Notes: a model not told the origin generated them from the sequence alone. Positions 7,905 to 17,319 are shown, counted from the stretch's first letter. The stretch is DNA of 64,000 nt from Leuconostoc carnosum (GCF_014207505.1 NZ_JACHGL010000001.1:372001-436000); one strand, 5' to 3'. A program made the numbers and translations.

Positions 7905-8336
7905 ATGCGGTTTTCTTATAAGTTGAGTGATGCAATACATATATTGGCGTTCCTAAGCATCTATGAAAATGATGATCTTTCTAGTCAAAGAATAGCTGAT
8001 AGTATTGGTTCAAATGCTAGTGTTGTACGTAATTTAATGAGTGATTTACGAACAGCATCATTAATAATAACCCGGCAAGGGACTGCTTCACCACAATTAG
8101 CGCAAGATATTGCTGATATTAGCGTTTATGATGTTTATATGGCGATTACGATGGATCACAATTTACTACATATTGATCCCAAAACAAATCCAGACTGTAT
8201 TGTCGGCGCGAATATTCAAAGTACATTAGATGTCATTTATAGTGATATTGAAACAACAGCGCATGATGAAATGAAAAAAATAACTATAAAATCCATTGTT
8301 GACGATATATTAGCTCAGCATAACGCTAATATATGA
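7905..8336 (+). CDS. Rrf2-family transcriptional regulator
   Basis: 143 residues. The N-terminal winged helix (SYKLSDAIHILAFLSIYEN, then SSQRIADSIGSNASVVRNL) and the mid-segment DIADISVYDVYMAI are typical of the Rrf2/YwnA branch. The three-cysteine Fe-S cluster of IscR/NsrR is absent; a single Cys occurs in NPDCIVG. ATG 7905 follows AAGAGGTAGAC; an in-frame GTG at 7878 lacks an RBS. It probably controls the NmrA-like reductase just upstream and itself. Confidence 0.85.
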   Translation: MRFSYKLSDAIHILAFLSIYENDDLSSQRIADSIGSNASVVRNLMSDLRTASLIITRQGTASPQLAQDIADISVYDVYMAITMDHNLLHIDPKTNPDCIVGANIQSTLDVIYSDIETTAHDEMKKITIKSIVDDILAQHNANI

Positions 8337-8524
8337 ACTAGTTGACCAATATCGGAAATTTTTTAAAGATATCAAGTAGAGAAGTGGCTTGTAATTGGGT
8401 GATTAGTAATCTGAGTAATCACTTTGTGTCATAAGAAAGAGTCATTGCTGTGGGGGTATGATTTAAAAATAATTGATACGATTCAACATATTCATATTTT
8501 TTACGTCATAGTGATATGGTTTAC

Positions 8525-8548
8525 ATTATATGTCGTACACGATATAAT
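8525..8548. promoter_or_regulatory. Candidate MarR/OhrR operator
   Basis: ATTATATGTCGT and ACGATATAAT form a near-perfect dyad immediately before the RBS of the MarR gene. This is the position expected for autorepression. Confidence 0.5.
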
Positions 8549-8568
8549 ATTTTAGGAGGTAATCATAT

Positions 8569-9036
8569 ATGGTTCAAGATGAACATCTATATGATGAGTT
8601 ATGCTTATCAGTATATAATACCAATCGGTATTTTCACCATTTGTATGAGTACGTTTTAGACAAATATGACTTATCATATTTACAATATATGTGTTTACTT
8701 ATTATTCATAAGCGTCAGTCAGTCAAATTGATGGACATTGGTGTTGAACTGGAGTTGTCTAGTAACACCTTAACGCCGGTGATTGATAAGCTTGTTAACA
8801 AGTTATGGGTTGTCAAGACACAAAATACTACAGATCGGCGCAGCAAAGTACTTGAGATAGCTGAAAACAAGACAGTTTTATTTGAAAAAATATTGTCTGA
8901 AGTGACTATTATGCGTGATGAATTAATACGTCAAAGCGGTCGATCAATTGCAGATGTACTTGAAATAAACAAAGCACTAAATTCAGTGTTGAAAAAAATG
9001 TTACAAGAACAAGAAACAGTAGAAGAGGGGAAATAA
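8569..9036 (+). CDS. MarR-family regulator, OhrR-like
   Basis: 155-residue dimeric winged-helix regulator. LYDELCLSVYNTNRYFHHLY at the N-terminus carries a Cys (residue 12) at about the place of the peroxide-sensing Cys15 of OhrR. LSYLQYMCLLII, ELELSSNTLTPVIDKL (recognition helix) and TTDRRSKVLEI (wing) follow. RBS TAGGAGG is strong. Its stop TAA is immediately followed by the ATG of a DUF1304 membrane protein, so the two are co-transcribed and probably co-translated. It likely senses organic peroxide or another electrophile. Confidence 0.87.
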   Translation: MVQDEHLYDELCLSVYNTNRYFHHLYEYVLDKYDLSYLQYMCLLIIHKRQSVKLMDIGVELELSSNTLTPVIDKLVNKLWVVKTQNTTDRRSKVLEIAENKTVLFEKILSEVTIMRDELIRQSGRSIADVLEINKALNSVLKKMLQEQETVEEGK

Positions 9037-9399
9037 ATGATTGCGTATATTATTACAACTGTGGTAGCCGTTGAGGCTATTGGAATCATGGTCATTGAGA
9101 TGTTTGGTTCATCGGCAATGCAAGCAAAATCTTTTGAATTAGATAAGTCATTTGTAGAAATGCCAGAAGTGAAGACGTTATTAGCTAACCAAGGCATTTA
9201 CAACGGTTTATTAGGTGTGTTAATTATTAGTACAATGTTAATGTTGACTGGTCCACAACAAATTTTAATGTTGCAGATGGAAATGTTGTTCATTCTAATT
9301 GCAGCGGTGTATGGCAGTTTGACAGCTGCCAGAAAAATTATTTTTGTTCAAGGGCTACCAGCTTTAATTGCTTTAATTACCTTGTTTATGACGAACTAA
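9037..9399 (+). CDS. DUF1304 family membrane protein
   Basis: 120 residues, four hydrophobic helices. The family signature is seen in the N-terminal VAVEAIGIMVIEMF, the soluble segment ending in VKTLLANQGIYNGLLG, and the closing GSLTAARKIIFVQGLPALIAL. DUF1304 proteins have no established biochemistry; they often sit beside MarR or TetR regulators of oxidative or solvent stress. The start abuts the stop of the OhrR-like gene with no intergenic base. A strong terminator follows. Confidence 0.85.
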   Translation: MIAYIITTVVAVEAIGIMVIEMFGSSAMQAKSFELDKSFVEMPEVKTLLANQGIYNGLLGVLIISTMLMLTGPQQILMLQMEMLFILIAAVYGSLTAARKIIFVQGLPALIALITLFMTN

Positions 9400-9460
9400 T
9401 GACTGTCAATAGGCACCAGAATATGACTATATGTTTTGTTATGGTGTAATAATAAATCAA

Positions 9461-9491
9461 AAGAGTATTTTTAGATAAAATACTCTTTTTT
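9461..9491 (+). terminator. Terminator of the marR-DUF1304 operon
   Basis: Perfect 11-bp stem AAGAGTATTTT/AAAATACTCTT with a 5-base loop and a T tract. Confidence 0.9.
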
Positions 9492-9528
9492 AGTGTGTTT
9501 ATGGTAAGTTATCATCAATGTAATTGCA

Positions 9529-9696
9529 ATGCCTATGATTCATAAAATTTTGCAATTATTTGGAGTAACCATTGGGACTGTGGTTTACACAACAACTGTT
9601 TTAACAGTTATTGCAGTAATTATTATTTATTACTTCATTTATTTACAAACCTCCAAAACATATTATCGGCAAGTTACTCAGAAAAATGAGTCATAA
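9529..9696 (+). pseudogene. Possible remnant: 55-codon frame with one membrane helix
   Basis: In the 9500-9925 gap a frame starting MPMIHKILQLFGVTIG contains one strongly hydrophobic segment (TTTVLTVIAVIIIYYFIYL) and a short polar tail. There is no RBS before either possible ATG. It looks like the end of a membrane protein whose body is lost, or a chance frame. Nothing else is seen in the gap. Confidence 0.2.
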
Positions 9697-9925
9697 GGTA
9701 CTAACAGGCTATCAATCTAGACTTATTCCAGTTAATGTATGATATCAAAGATACTAATGATAGGCGACAATAGTTAGATGCCAAGTTTAATGTTAATTAT
9801 TGCTGAAAGCAAATTATTTGCCAGCTTATATTATTGGTGTTATGTTTAAGATGTAAGTGGTAACATAGTTTTGATATCGTATAATTAGAAGTTTAGAAAA
9901 GAGACTATTGTAAAAGGAGAACAAA

Positions 9926-10561
9926 ATGACAATTGCAATTATTGGTGCAGGAAATATTGGTCGCGCGATTGCAACCAATTTATCAAAACATGGGCAGCAG
10001 TTTTTACTCGCAAATCGTACAGTAAGTAAAGCCAAGCATTTAGCTGATGAAATTGGCGACAATGCTACTGTCGTGACGGTCGAAGAAGCTATTGATCAAG
10101 CAGATACCATCATATTGGCAATTTTCTTCGCTGACGAAAAACAATTGATTGAAAAATACCAGCAACAACTTGCAGGTAAGTTAGTGATCGACCCATCAAA
10201 TCCGATTTCGTTTGATGCAACTGGCACAATGAGTCGTACGTTACCCGATGGGGTTTCGGCAGGTTCTGAAATTAAAAAACTTTTATTAGCAGATACTTTA
10301 TATGCAAAAGCATTTGGTTCTTTAGATGCTAAGACACTTATAGCTGGTGGGGACTACCAAGATAGTCAAGTTATTTTGTATTTCGCTGCCGATACGTCAA
10401 AAGCTATCGACAAGGTCAGCGAACTTATCACTAACGCTGGCTTTGCGCCAAAGTTAGTCGGCACGGTTGATGAATCAGCACTTGATATTGAAGTGGGTGG
10501 TGCATTACATCAAATGGGTGGCTTAAATGGCGCTGTACCTACGCTCGACAGCGTTAAATAG
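9926..10561 (+). CDS. NADPH-dependent F420 reductase-like oxidoreductase
   Basis: 211 residues with an N-terminal Rossmann loop MTIAIIGAGNIGRAIA, ANRTVSKAKHLAD, DTIILAIFF, KLVIDPSNP and a C-terminal GGALHQMGGLNG. This is the F420H2:NADP oxidoreductase (Fno)-like family. Lactic acid bacteria do not make F420, so here it must act on another NADP-linked substrate; many such homologues are annotated only as NAD(P)-binding proteins. It has RBS AAAGGAG and is a single gene with its own terminator. Confidence 0.8.
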   Translation: MTIAIIGAGNIGRAIATNLSKHGQQFLLANRTVSKAKHLADEIGDNATVVTVEEAIDQADTIILAIFFADEKQLIEKYQQQLAGKLVIDPSNPISFDATGTMSRTLPDGVSAGSEIKKLLLADTLYAKAFGSLDAKTLIAGGDYQDSQVILYFAADTSKAIDKVSELITNAGFAPKLVGTVDESALDIEVGGALHQMGGLNGAVPTLDSVK

Positions 10562-10587
10562 AATAGTTTGAATTCCTGTAATTATTA

Positions 10588-10622
10588 AAAAGCAACACAC
10601 CTATGATGTGTGTTGCTTTTTT
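10588..10622 (+). terminator. Terminator after the F420-reductase-like gene
   Basis: Perfect 13-bp stem AAAAGCAACACAC/GTGTGTTGCTTTT, 7-base loop, T tract. From here to 10961 is AT-rich DNA with no gene I can support. Confidence 0.93.
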
Positions 10623-10961
10623 GTTCGGATAAGTTACTTTAAAGCATTCTTTACGTTATAATTCGAAATTTATCACTATAAATCAATCCAATAGCGACAC
10701 CAATATTTAATCCAGTTATTGAAAATCGTTTCATCTGATAATTGTGATTCTCTAAATGTCATTTTAGCCTCTAAAGTAATGTAGAAATTTATAATCATCA
10801 TACCACATTAGAAAAACAACAATTATTAAAAGTAATAAAGTTATTATAAATGAATCCAGATTAAATAATGGCTATATAATGATTTATTATAAAAATATCA
10901 TGTTTACTAAGTTGATGAATTGTGTTAAAATTTTGACAAAATGACTGTGAAAGGTAAAAAG

Positions 10962-11942
10962 ATGACTTATATTTTTCCTAAAAAAATCAAACGTGGTGAT
11001 GAAATACGTATCATTTCACCCAGTTCTTCAATTGATCGGGTTGGTGGTTTTGATGAGAACTTATTGGCTAAAAAGCGGTTGGAAAATCAGAGATTTAAAG
11101 TGACATTTGGTAAGCATATTTTAGAAACTGATCAATTTCAGTCAAGTTCCATCCAATCGCGAGTTGCTGATTTACATGAAGCGTTTTGTGATAAAAATGT
11201 AGCCATAGTAATGACAACAATCGGTGGCTTAAATGCTAATGAGCTGTTACCATATATTGATTGGGACATTATACGACATAATCCTAAAGTTTTTGTTGGT
11301 TATTCTGATACTACTAGTTTGCATAATGCTATTAGAGCTAAAACAGGACTAGTTACCTACTATGGTCCAAGCTACTCATCATTTAAGATGGATGAGTTAC
11401 AGGATTTTCAAACCAAAGAATGGTTAAGAGCAATGACTGAATCAAACTATGAATTACGTGCAAGTCATTTATGGACTAGTGATAAGTGGTTTAACCCCAA
11501 TTTACCACGGCATCTTATGCCAAATAAGTGGAAAATATACAATCATGGACACACAAGGGGCGTGACAACTGGAGGGAATATACAAACATATTGTCTGCAA
11601 TCAGGTACAGTATTCTTCCCTGAAATTAAAAATCCAATCATTTTCGTAGAGCAATCTGAGGGTGGCGAAGCACTTGAATTTTCTAGAGAACTTGCCCAGA
11701 TTTTACAAATACATGCGGATATAAAGGGGTTAATCATTGGTAGATTTCCAACTGAAAATAAAATGTCTGCATCTGATATTAAATTTATATTAGACAAGTT
11801 TCCAATACTGAAAAGTATTCCTGTTGTTTATGATATTGATTTTGGACATACTCAACCTATATTTACCTTCCCATTAGGTGGTGAAGTATCACTCGATGTC
11901 GAAAAAAAGAATGATGTGTCAATCACTGTTTTAAAAGGATGA
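10962..11942 (+). CDS. Peptidase S66 family (LD-carboxypeptidase / MccF-like)
   Basis: 326-residue serine peptidase fold. RGDEIRIISPSSS starts the first strand, MTTIGGLNANELLPYID is typical, and VGYSDTTSLH has the nucleophile Ser. The later IFVEQSEGGE and FGHTQP supply the Glu and His of the S66 triad. The family includes murein LD-carboxypeptidase A and MccF, which inactivates microcin C-type peptide-nucleotide antibiotics by amide cleavage. The length and GRFPTEN region resemble the MccF-like branch, so self-protection or detoxification is as likely as cell-wall recycling. An upstream ATG (10941) contains the RBS of 10962. Confidence 0.83.
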   Translation: MTYIFPKKIKRGDEIRIISPSSSIDRVGGFDENLLAKKRLENQRFKVTFGKHILETDQFQSSSIQSRVADLHEAFCDKNVAIVMTTIGGLNANELLPYIDWDIIRHNPKVFVGYSDTTSLHNAIRAKTGLVTYYGPSYSSFKMDELQDFQTKEWLRAMTESNYELRASHLWTSDKWFNPNLPRHLMPNKWKIYNHGHTRGVTTGGNIQTYCLQSGTVFFPEIKNPIIFVEQSEGGEALEFSRELAQILQIHADIKGLIIGRFPTENKMSASDIKFILDKFPILKSIPVVYDIDFGHTQPIFTFPLGGEVSLDVEKKNDVSITVLKG

Positions 11943-11962
11943 TTCAGATGGCGGTTAAGTCT

Positions 11963-13096
11963 TTAATCAGTGTGAGCCAATAAAAATTTTTGAATAGCTT
12001 TTAATGCTAAATCATATCGCCCAGCTTGACAATGTTGTTCGCCACCAGTTTCTTTGGTAAAGATTTTAGTTTCGAGTGATTTTGCATTTATTAATTCTTG
12101 CTGCTCGCACTTTAAATCTTTAAATGGTACATATTGATCATCTTTTCCAGCAAGTAATAACACGTTTTGATTAACTAAATGTCCAATACCTTTGATGGTG
12201 TGCTTTTCAATTTCTTGTAATAGCGCGTAGGGCGTGTTTGTGCCGGTATTTTCATATCCTTTTGTGAACAGGAAGTTAAGGTTAGAATTAACTTCAACTA
12301 AAGGCGTAATTAATTGGTTTAATTTGACGTTGTTATTTTCTTTTAATAATTGGCGAATAGTTGTCTGATCATTTTGAGAAAAATCTTTTAGGAAAGTGTT
12401 TAATCCATCGTAGAAAAAATCAAAACAAATAACATTTTTGATTCGTTTTTCATAGGCTGCAGCTCGAACAGCGAAATAGCCACCCCATGAAACACCCATG
12501 ACATCGACTTGATCTAAAGCAAAGTAATCAATTACGGCACTTACGGGCTTCTCAAAGTTAGATATAAATTTAATATCATTATCAATTAATGCACGTCCTT
12601 GGCCAGGACCATCAAAGAAAATAATATTATAGTCTAAACCTTGAAAGAAATTAATCGCAATTAAAAGTTCTTCCATAAAACTGTCAAAACCATTGATGAT
12701 AATTAATGTTTTGCTAGCGTTAGCTTTAATATTGACTTTTATTGCTGGTAGATACTTACCTTCATAAGGCACTTCATAATTTTCATAATTGATTTCCGTA
12801 TGAGAACGATAGAAATTATCTAAATAACGATGGACAACTTCTTTTTTATTAGTATCATACTGACTTAAATAGAATTGTGCCAGTCCAAAATAGGCGCAAG
12901 CAAGTGTAAAATCACCATTTTGTTCTCTGGTTTCTCCTAATGTAAACCAAGTTTGGTACCAAGAATCCGCATTTGTTAATTTTGGAATAGCTATTTGTAA
13001 ATCATCTTTAACTTGCTGGTTTTCCTTGATTTCTTCAAGTTGTCGATTGATTTGTAAATTCCATTGTTGATTATTTTTGACATATTCGTAAAACAT
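11963..13096 (-). CDS. Alpha/beta hydrolase, paralogue of the 41106-42227 gene
   Basis: 377 residues. An N-terminal helical cap of about 110 residues (WNLQINRQLEEIKENQ) is followed by a hydrolase core: TLIIINGFDSFMEELL, FFDGPGQGRAL (oxyanion and loop), VMGVSWGGYFAVRAAA (nucleophile Ser), LLLAGKDDQYVP (acid) and GGEQHCQAG (catalytic His). It resembles the family of 2,6-dihydroxypseudooxynicotine hydrolase-type cap enzymes. ATG 13096 follows GAAAGAGGTC. It diverges from a TetR gene with paired operators between them, so it is likely induced by its own substrate, which is unknown. Confidence 0.82.
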   Translation of the reverse strand: MFYEYVKNNQQWNLQINRQLEEIKENQQVKDDLQIAIPKLTNADSWYQTWFTLGETREQNGDFTLACAYFGLAQFYLSQYDTNKKEVVHRYLDNFYRSHTEINYENYEVPYEGKYLPAIKVNIKANASKTLIIINGFDSFMEELLIAINFFQGLDYNIIFFDGPGQGRALIDNDIKFISNFEKPVSAVIDYFALDQVDVMGVSWGGYFAVRAAAYEKRIKNVICFDFFYDGLNTFLKDFSQNDQTTIRQLLKENNNVKLNQLITPLVEVNSNLNFLFTKGYENTGTNTPYALLQEIEKHTIKGIGHLVNQNVLLLAGKDDQYVPFKDLKCEQQELINAKSLETKIFTKETGGEQHCQAGRYDLALKAIQKFLLAHTD

Positions 13097-13175
13097 GTTC
13101 AGACCTCTTTCTTTATTTAATAATTTTATTATAATGAAAAGAGTGAGGGACAACAATTAGCAAAGCTATTGATAA

Positions 13176-13220
13176 TGTCCATAAATGGACATTATATTTT
13201 GAAATGTCTATTTATGGACA
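13176..13220. promoter_or_regulatory. Two copies of a TetR operator in the divergent promoter
   Basis: TGTCCAT-AA-ATGGACA (13176-13191) and TGTCTAT-TT-ATGGACA (13205-13220) are two 16-bp dyads 29 bp apart, centre to centre. They sit between the hydrolase (leftward) and the TetR gene (rightward). Confidence 0.78.
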
Positions 13221-13237
13221 GAAAAGGATAGTTCTGT

Positions 13238-13795
13238 ATGACAGATATCAGACCAACTAAAACAAAGCAAAATATTGAAAACGCATTTATTAACTTACTA
13301 AATGAAAAAGAATTGCATGCAATTACTGTTGAAAACATTTGTAAAAAAGCGTTAACGAGCCGTTCTACATTTTATTTACATTATTTAGATAAATACGATT
13401 TATTAGCCCAAGTAGTTGATACACAAATTCTAGTGTTCGAACAAATTGTCAAAAAACGACTTGATGGATTAATTTCAGGACACTTTGAAGAGACAATTGT
13501 GCAGTTTTATAATGAGCTGACCGATAGGCAATTAATCATTCAAACATTGTTTTCAATTGATGAACCTGGATACAATTTAAAAAATAAATTTGAACATATA
13601 CTTTATCAATACTGGTTAAAATATTTGATTAACAAATCAAACAGTAGACATAATGAATTAATAGCTAAATTTGGGGCTAGTATAGTTTTTGACACGCTAA
13701 ATTGGACTTTTGAACACGGCATTGATAATGACACGCTAAGTTTTGTTGAAAATATTAGAAAAAAGTTGCTTGATATGTCAAGTTCTTTAAAGTGA
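13238..13795 (+). CDS. TetR/AcrR-family regulator
   Basis: 185 residues. The N-terminal helix-turn-helix reads KQNIENAFINLLNEKELHAI, then ICKKALTSRSTFYLHYLDKY, a pattern of the TetR branch with a Dha-regulator-like C-terminus. The ligand-binding half is variable. The double operator directly upstream and the divergent hydrolase indicate that this protein represses both promoters. The arrangement is repeated at 40427-42227 with a paralogous pair. Confidence 0.88.
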   Translation: MTDIRPTKTKQNIENAFINLLNEKELHAITVENICKKALTSRSTFYLHYLDKYDLLAQVVDTQILVFEQIVKKRLDGLISGHFEETIVQFYNELTDRQLIIQTLFSIDEPGYNLKNKFEHILYQYWLKYLINKSNSRHNELIAKFGASIVFDTLNWTFEHGIDNDTLSFVENIRKKLLDMSSSLK

Positions 13796-13863
13796 GCGTA
13801 AGGCATATTAGTTACTGATAAGTGTCACATAGGCACTTTAAGAAAACTTAGGAGAATGACAGT

Positions 13864-14691
13864 ATGGCTTTAAATCCTGATGAAATGCAACAAGATATTT
13901 ATAATTTGATTTTGAATCCAGCAACAAGGGAATGGGAACGAGAGATAATGGTGCAGGCCAAAGATAAGCGTGCTAGTGTTACTTTTAATTCGCAAATCGA
14001 TACATTAAAATCTGATTTGCAACCATTAGCTATTCGAAATAATTTAACGCCTGATGTCATGGATTTTTATCTCAAAATAACTGGCCAGTCACAACCAGAT
14101 TCATATGATCAAGTCAAGTTACATGATGAAAAGGACCCACCATATCAGGAACGTGCTATTTTTGCAGGTGGCTGTTTCTGGTGTATGGTAGAGCCGTTTG
14201 ATACACGACCTGGCATTAAAGCAGTTATTTCAGGTTATACAGGTGGTGCATTACAACAACCAACTTATGATCAGGTGTTCAGTCAAAATACTGGTCATGT
14301 GGAGGCTGTAGAAATCCTATTTGATAGTCGTATCATAACGTATCAACAGCTAGTAGATGTTTATTGGCAATTAATTGACCCAACAGATAATTTAGGCCAA
14401 ATCGATGATAGGGGCGAGAATTATCGACCAATTATTTTTGTAAATAATGACCAACAACGTCAAATTGCTGAGCAATCAAAACAAGCGCTTATTGATACTG
14501 AACTTTTTTCACGACCAATTGTGGTCGAAATTAAATCTGCAACGGTGTTTTGGCCTGCGGAAAATTTTCATCAGAATTTTTATAAAAAAAATACGCAACG
14601 TTATCGAAAAATTAAGCGATCAAGACGATTATATTTATTTTTATTACGATCAAAAAATACTGTTCGCCGTCTATTTAAGAAAGAAAATTAG
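13864..14691 (+). CDS. msrA: Peptide methionine-(S)-sulfoxide reductase MsrA with N-terminal extension
   Basis: MsrA repairs Met-S-sulfoxide in proteins using thioredoxin. The catalytic GCFWC motif is at residues 103-107; it is followed by [24 protein letters not shown]-type YWQLIDPT and the QNFYKKN tail. The protein is 275 residues, about 100 longer than minimal MsrA: residues 1-95 form an extra mostly helical domain, seen in MsrA of several lactic acid bacteria, and the last 30 residues are strongly basic. RBS TAGGAG is good. It is probably monocistronic. Confidence 0.92.
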   Translation: MALNPDEMQQDIYNLILNPATREWEREIMVQAKDKRASVTFNSQIDTLKSDLQPLAIRNNLTPDVMDFYLKITGQSQPDSYDQVKLHDEKDPPYQERAIFAGGCFWCMVEPFDTRPGIKAVISGYTGGALQQPTYDQVFSQNTGHVEAVEILFDSRIITYQQLVDVYWQLIDPTDNLGQIDDRGENYRPIIFVNNDQQRQIAEQSKQALIDTELFSRPIVVEIKSATVFWPAENFHQNFYKKNTQRYRKIKRSRRLYLFLLRSKNTVRRLFKKEN

Positions 14692-14759
14692 TATGATTTA
14701 GTAGGGTATCTCTATATTTGTTTGTTCATGAGAGACGCTAAATAAATGATTGGGGTTTA

Positions 14760-15449
14760 TTAACTAAATCCTCTTAAAAAATGTAGAATATCGTCATAGC
14801 TACCTGCAGTATATGTTGGCTTTATGTCTTCTTTTCTTGGTTCATTGTTGGGATTAAACCAAATATTCTTCATCGCAATAGATGAAGCACCTTGGATATC
14901 TGCGGATAATCTGTCACCAATCATTAGTGTATTGTCCACATTAATTTCCGGATTTGTGTTAATTATAAATGAAAAAAATTTTGGATCTGGTTTTCTGAAT
15001 CCAATCTCTTCAGAAATGAAAATCATATCAAAATATTGATTGATTCCAGATCCTAAAAGGCGAGAATGTTGTGTATTAGCAACACCATTAGTACCTACAA
15101 AAAGTGTGAATCCAAGCTCTGTCAGTTCTTTTAATAAAGCAATTGCCCCGGGTATCACATAGTAATTTTGATCTAACTTCTTTCGATATTCTTTTTCTAA
15201 TTCTCGGCCATCGGTTGATATACCCATTAACGCCAATGTATCCGAAAATCTATTATCTAAAAGTGGTTGCCTGTCGTAACCTTTTTCAATTTTCTGCCAA
15301 ATAGAATCATTAATTTCATTATAATTGGTGAAAGCTCTATCTAAATCAATGGCACCTTGCTTTTTTAATATTTCTCGCACACCTTCATATTCGCCACGTT
15401 TAAAGTCTAAAAGTGTATCGTCTAAATCAAATATAATATTTTTAATCAT
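14760..15449 (-). CDS. HAD-family hydrolase, YjjG/YfnB type
   Basis: 229 residues of HAD phosphatase. Motif I is FDLDDTLLDF (two Asp of the DxD), motif II is FVGTNG, motif III is FRKPDPKFF with the Lys, and motif IV is MIGDRLSADIQGA. The helical cap between motifs I and II (about residues 16-85) and the overall pattern match the YjjG/YfnB noncanonical-pyrimidine nucleotidase group, which removes phosphate from damaged pyrimidine mononucleotides. Substrate is inferred only. A Crp-like regulator gene is divergent, 102 bases away. Confidence 0.83.
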   Translation of the reverse strand: MIKNIIFDLDDTLLDFKRGEYEGVREILKKQGAIDLDRAFTNYNEINDSIWQKIEKGYDRQPLLDNRFSDTLALMGISTDGRELEKEYRKKLDQNYYVIPGAIALLKELTELGFTLFVGTNGVANTQHSRLLGSGINQYFDMIFISEEIGFRKPDPKFFSFIINTNPEINVDNTLMIGDRLSADIQGASSIAMKNIWFNPNNEPRKEDIKPTYTAGSYDDILHFLRGFS

Positions 15450-15551
15450 CAGTTGTTCCTCTATTTTTGTAGTTAAAAAGCACTTTACTTAAACTAGTAT
15501 AATTGATATGGTAAAATTATAATATGCTATATCACATATCTTGGAGATGTT

Positions 15552-16199
15552 ATGATTGACGATTTGATGATAGATAAATATAAATTATCTTTTCTCCCAC
15601 AAGAGGTACTTGTCGGTAGTCATATATGTTATTTTGAAAATACAGAAATAATAATGACTTCAGAACAAATTAAAAATTCAGCAACATTGTATTATCTTGT
15701 AGAAGGTCACGCTAAAGTGACCTTCCTATCACAGGAGGGTACGATGAGTTTAATACAGTTCTTTTATCCTAAAGACTGGATAGGGGAGCTTGAACTGAAT
15801 GGCGTAACAACACATTCAAAACAAGTTATTTCAATAGGAAAAACACGATGTATTGGTATCCCACAGTCACTTGTGCAAAAATATTTATTAAATAATGTTG
15901 TGTATTTGCAAAATATCAATCACTATTTAGCCAATAAGGTGCTCAAAAGAACAAACTGGATGATTGTTCATAAATCTTATGCCTTCAAATATCGCTTGGC
16001 AACATTTATTCTTGATGATTCATATGAAGATAGATATAGTGAGCCACATCGTTTAGTTATGGAATATCTTGGCGTAAGTTACAGGCATCTCCTTTATACT
16101 TACAAAAAATTTGAAGAAGACGGTTTAATATACAAATTATCAAGAAACAAATACCAAATCGATTCAAAAAAGTTAAGATTATTATATATCGACGCATAA
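15552..16199 (+). CDS. Crp/Fnr-family regulator (YeiL-like)
   Basis: 215 residues. An N-terminal cyclic-nucleotide-like beta barrel (residues 25-115, TLYYLVEGHAKVTFLSQEG) is followed by a long helix and a C-terminal helix-turn-helix, RLVMEYLGVSYRHLLYTYKK. No Fe-S cysteine cluster is seen. It resembles YeiL-type regulators of stationary-phase or nitrogen stress. Adjacent genes are a divergent HAD phosphatase and, after a terminator, an alcohol dehydrogenase. The target is unknown. Confidence 0.78.
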   Translation: MIDDLMIDKYKLSFLPQEVLVGSHICYFENTEIIMTSEQIKNSATLYYLVEGHAKVTFLSQEGTMSLIQFFYPKDWIGELELNGVTTHSKQVISIGKTRCIGIPQSLVQKYLLNNVVYLQNINHYLANKVLKRTNWMIVHKSYAFKYRLATFILDDSYEDRYSEPHRLVMEYLGVSYRHLLYTYKKFEEDGLIYKLSRNKYQIDSKKLRLLYIDA

Positions 16200-16257
16200 T
16201 GTGTATGAACAAATATTGCCTAAAGTTCTTGACGAAACGCAGTAAACAGCAGGAATA

Positions 16258-16289
16258 ACAAAAAGAGCCCAGTATGGGTCCTTTTTTTA
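16258..16289 (+). terminator. Terminator after the Crp-like gene
   Basis: Imperfect stem AAAGAGCCCA/TGGGTCCTTT with a 3-base loop and a long T run. Confidence 0.7.
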
Positions 16290-16507
16290 TTTTGTAATAT
16301 ATTAGTGAGTAACTTTAAAAATTAGGATTATACGGATCATTATCATAACTTTTTTAAATAATGAATTATATAACAAAATAAAAAACATTTATCACAATAA
16401 AAAACATTAATATATAAACGATTATCAATCATTTTACTTATTTATGTTTGATTCATCACCTTTTTATGTGATATAATGAACATGTAAAGAGAAAAGGAGT
16501 TTTAATT

Positions 16508-17266
16508 ATGACAGATCGGTTAAAGAATAAAGTTGCTATTATCACTGGTGGTACACTTGGTATTGGCTTAGCAATGGCTCAAAAGTTTGTAGAAGAAGGC
16601 GCTAAAGTTGTCATTACTGGGCGTCGTGCTAATGTTGGTGCAGAAGCGCTAAAGACAATTGGTGATGAATCAGTAGCACGATTTGTTCAACATGATGCAT
16701 CTGATGAAAAAGGCTGGATTGATTTATTTGAAAATACGATTAAATGGTTTGGTCATGTCGATACGGTTGTCAATAATGCCGGTGTTGCAATTGCTAAAAA
16801 CATTGAAGAGACAACATATGAAGACTGGAAATTTTTGCAATCAATCAACTCTGATGGCGTTTTCTTAGGAACTAAGTACGGTATGCAATATATGAAAAAC
16901 CAAGCTGGTGGTGCCTCAATTATTAATATGTCATCTATTGAAGGATTTGTTGGTGATCCTAACTTAGCTGCTTATAATCATTCAAAAGGTGGTGTCCGCA
17001 TTTTGAGTAAGTCAGCTGCACTACATGCAGCATTGAATGACTATAACTTACGTGTCAACACGATTCACCCAGGATATATCAAAACACCATTGGTTGATGG
17101 TATTGATGGTGCAGAAGAAGCCCAATCACAAAGAACTCAAACACCTATGGGACATATTGGTGAACCTAATGATATTGCATATATGGCAGTCTATTTAGCT
17201 AGTGAAGAATCAAAGTTTGCAACAGGTGCTGAATTCGTTGTTGATGGCGGCTATTTGGCACAATAA
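16508..17266 (+). CDS. R-specific alcohol dehydrogenase (SDR)
   Basis: NADP(H)-dependent short-chain dehydrogenase that reduces ketones to R-alcohols. The 252-residue sequence is very close to the well-known Lactobacillus brevis enzyme: KVAIITGGTLGIGLA, NNAGVA, INMSSIEGFVGDP, Ser142-Tyr156-Lys160 of the catalytic set, VNTIHPGYIKTPLVD, TPMGHIGEPNDIAY, and the C-terminal VVDGGYLAQ whose last residue takes part in Mg2+ binding in that enzyme. Arg39-Arg40 after the second strand indicates NADP preference. A strong promoter-like region and RBS AAAAGGAG precede it; terminator after. Monocistronic. Confidence 0.93.
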   Translation: MTDRLKNKVAIITGGTLGIGLAMAQKFVEEGAKVVITGRRANVGAEALKTIGDESVARFVQHDASDEKGWIDLFENTIKWFGHVDTVVNNAGVAIAKNIEETTYEDWKFLQSINSDGVFLGTKYGMQYMKNQAGGASIINMSSIEGFVGDPNLAAYNHSKGGVRILSKSAALHAALNDYNLRVNTIHPGYIKTPLVDGIDGAEEAQSQRTQTPMGHIGEPNDIAYMAVYLASEESKFATGAEFVVDGGYLAQ

Positions 17267-17284
17267 GTAAAATGCTATAGATAT

Positions 17285-17319
17285 AGAAAAAGCAATCAAT
17301 GTAGAGATTGCTTTTTTTA
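17285..17319 (+). terminator. Terminator after the alcohol dehydrogenase
   Basis: AAAAAGCAATC pairs with GATTGCTTTTT around an 8-base loop, followed by T residues. Confidence 0.88.

Noticed and set aside
10680-10800. Short leftward coding-like piece (MTFRESQLSDETIFNNWIKY)
   Set aside because: 28 codons only, with no RBS and no family likeness; not enough to call a gene or remnant.
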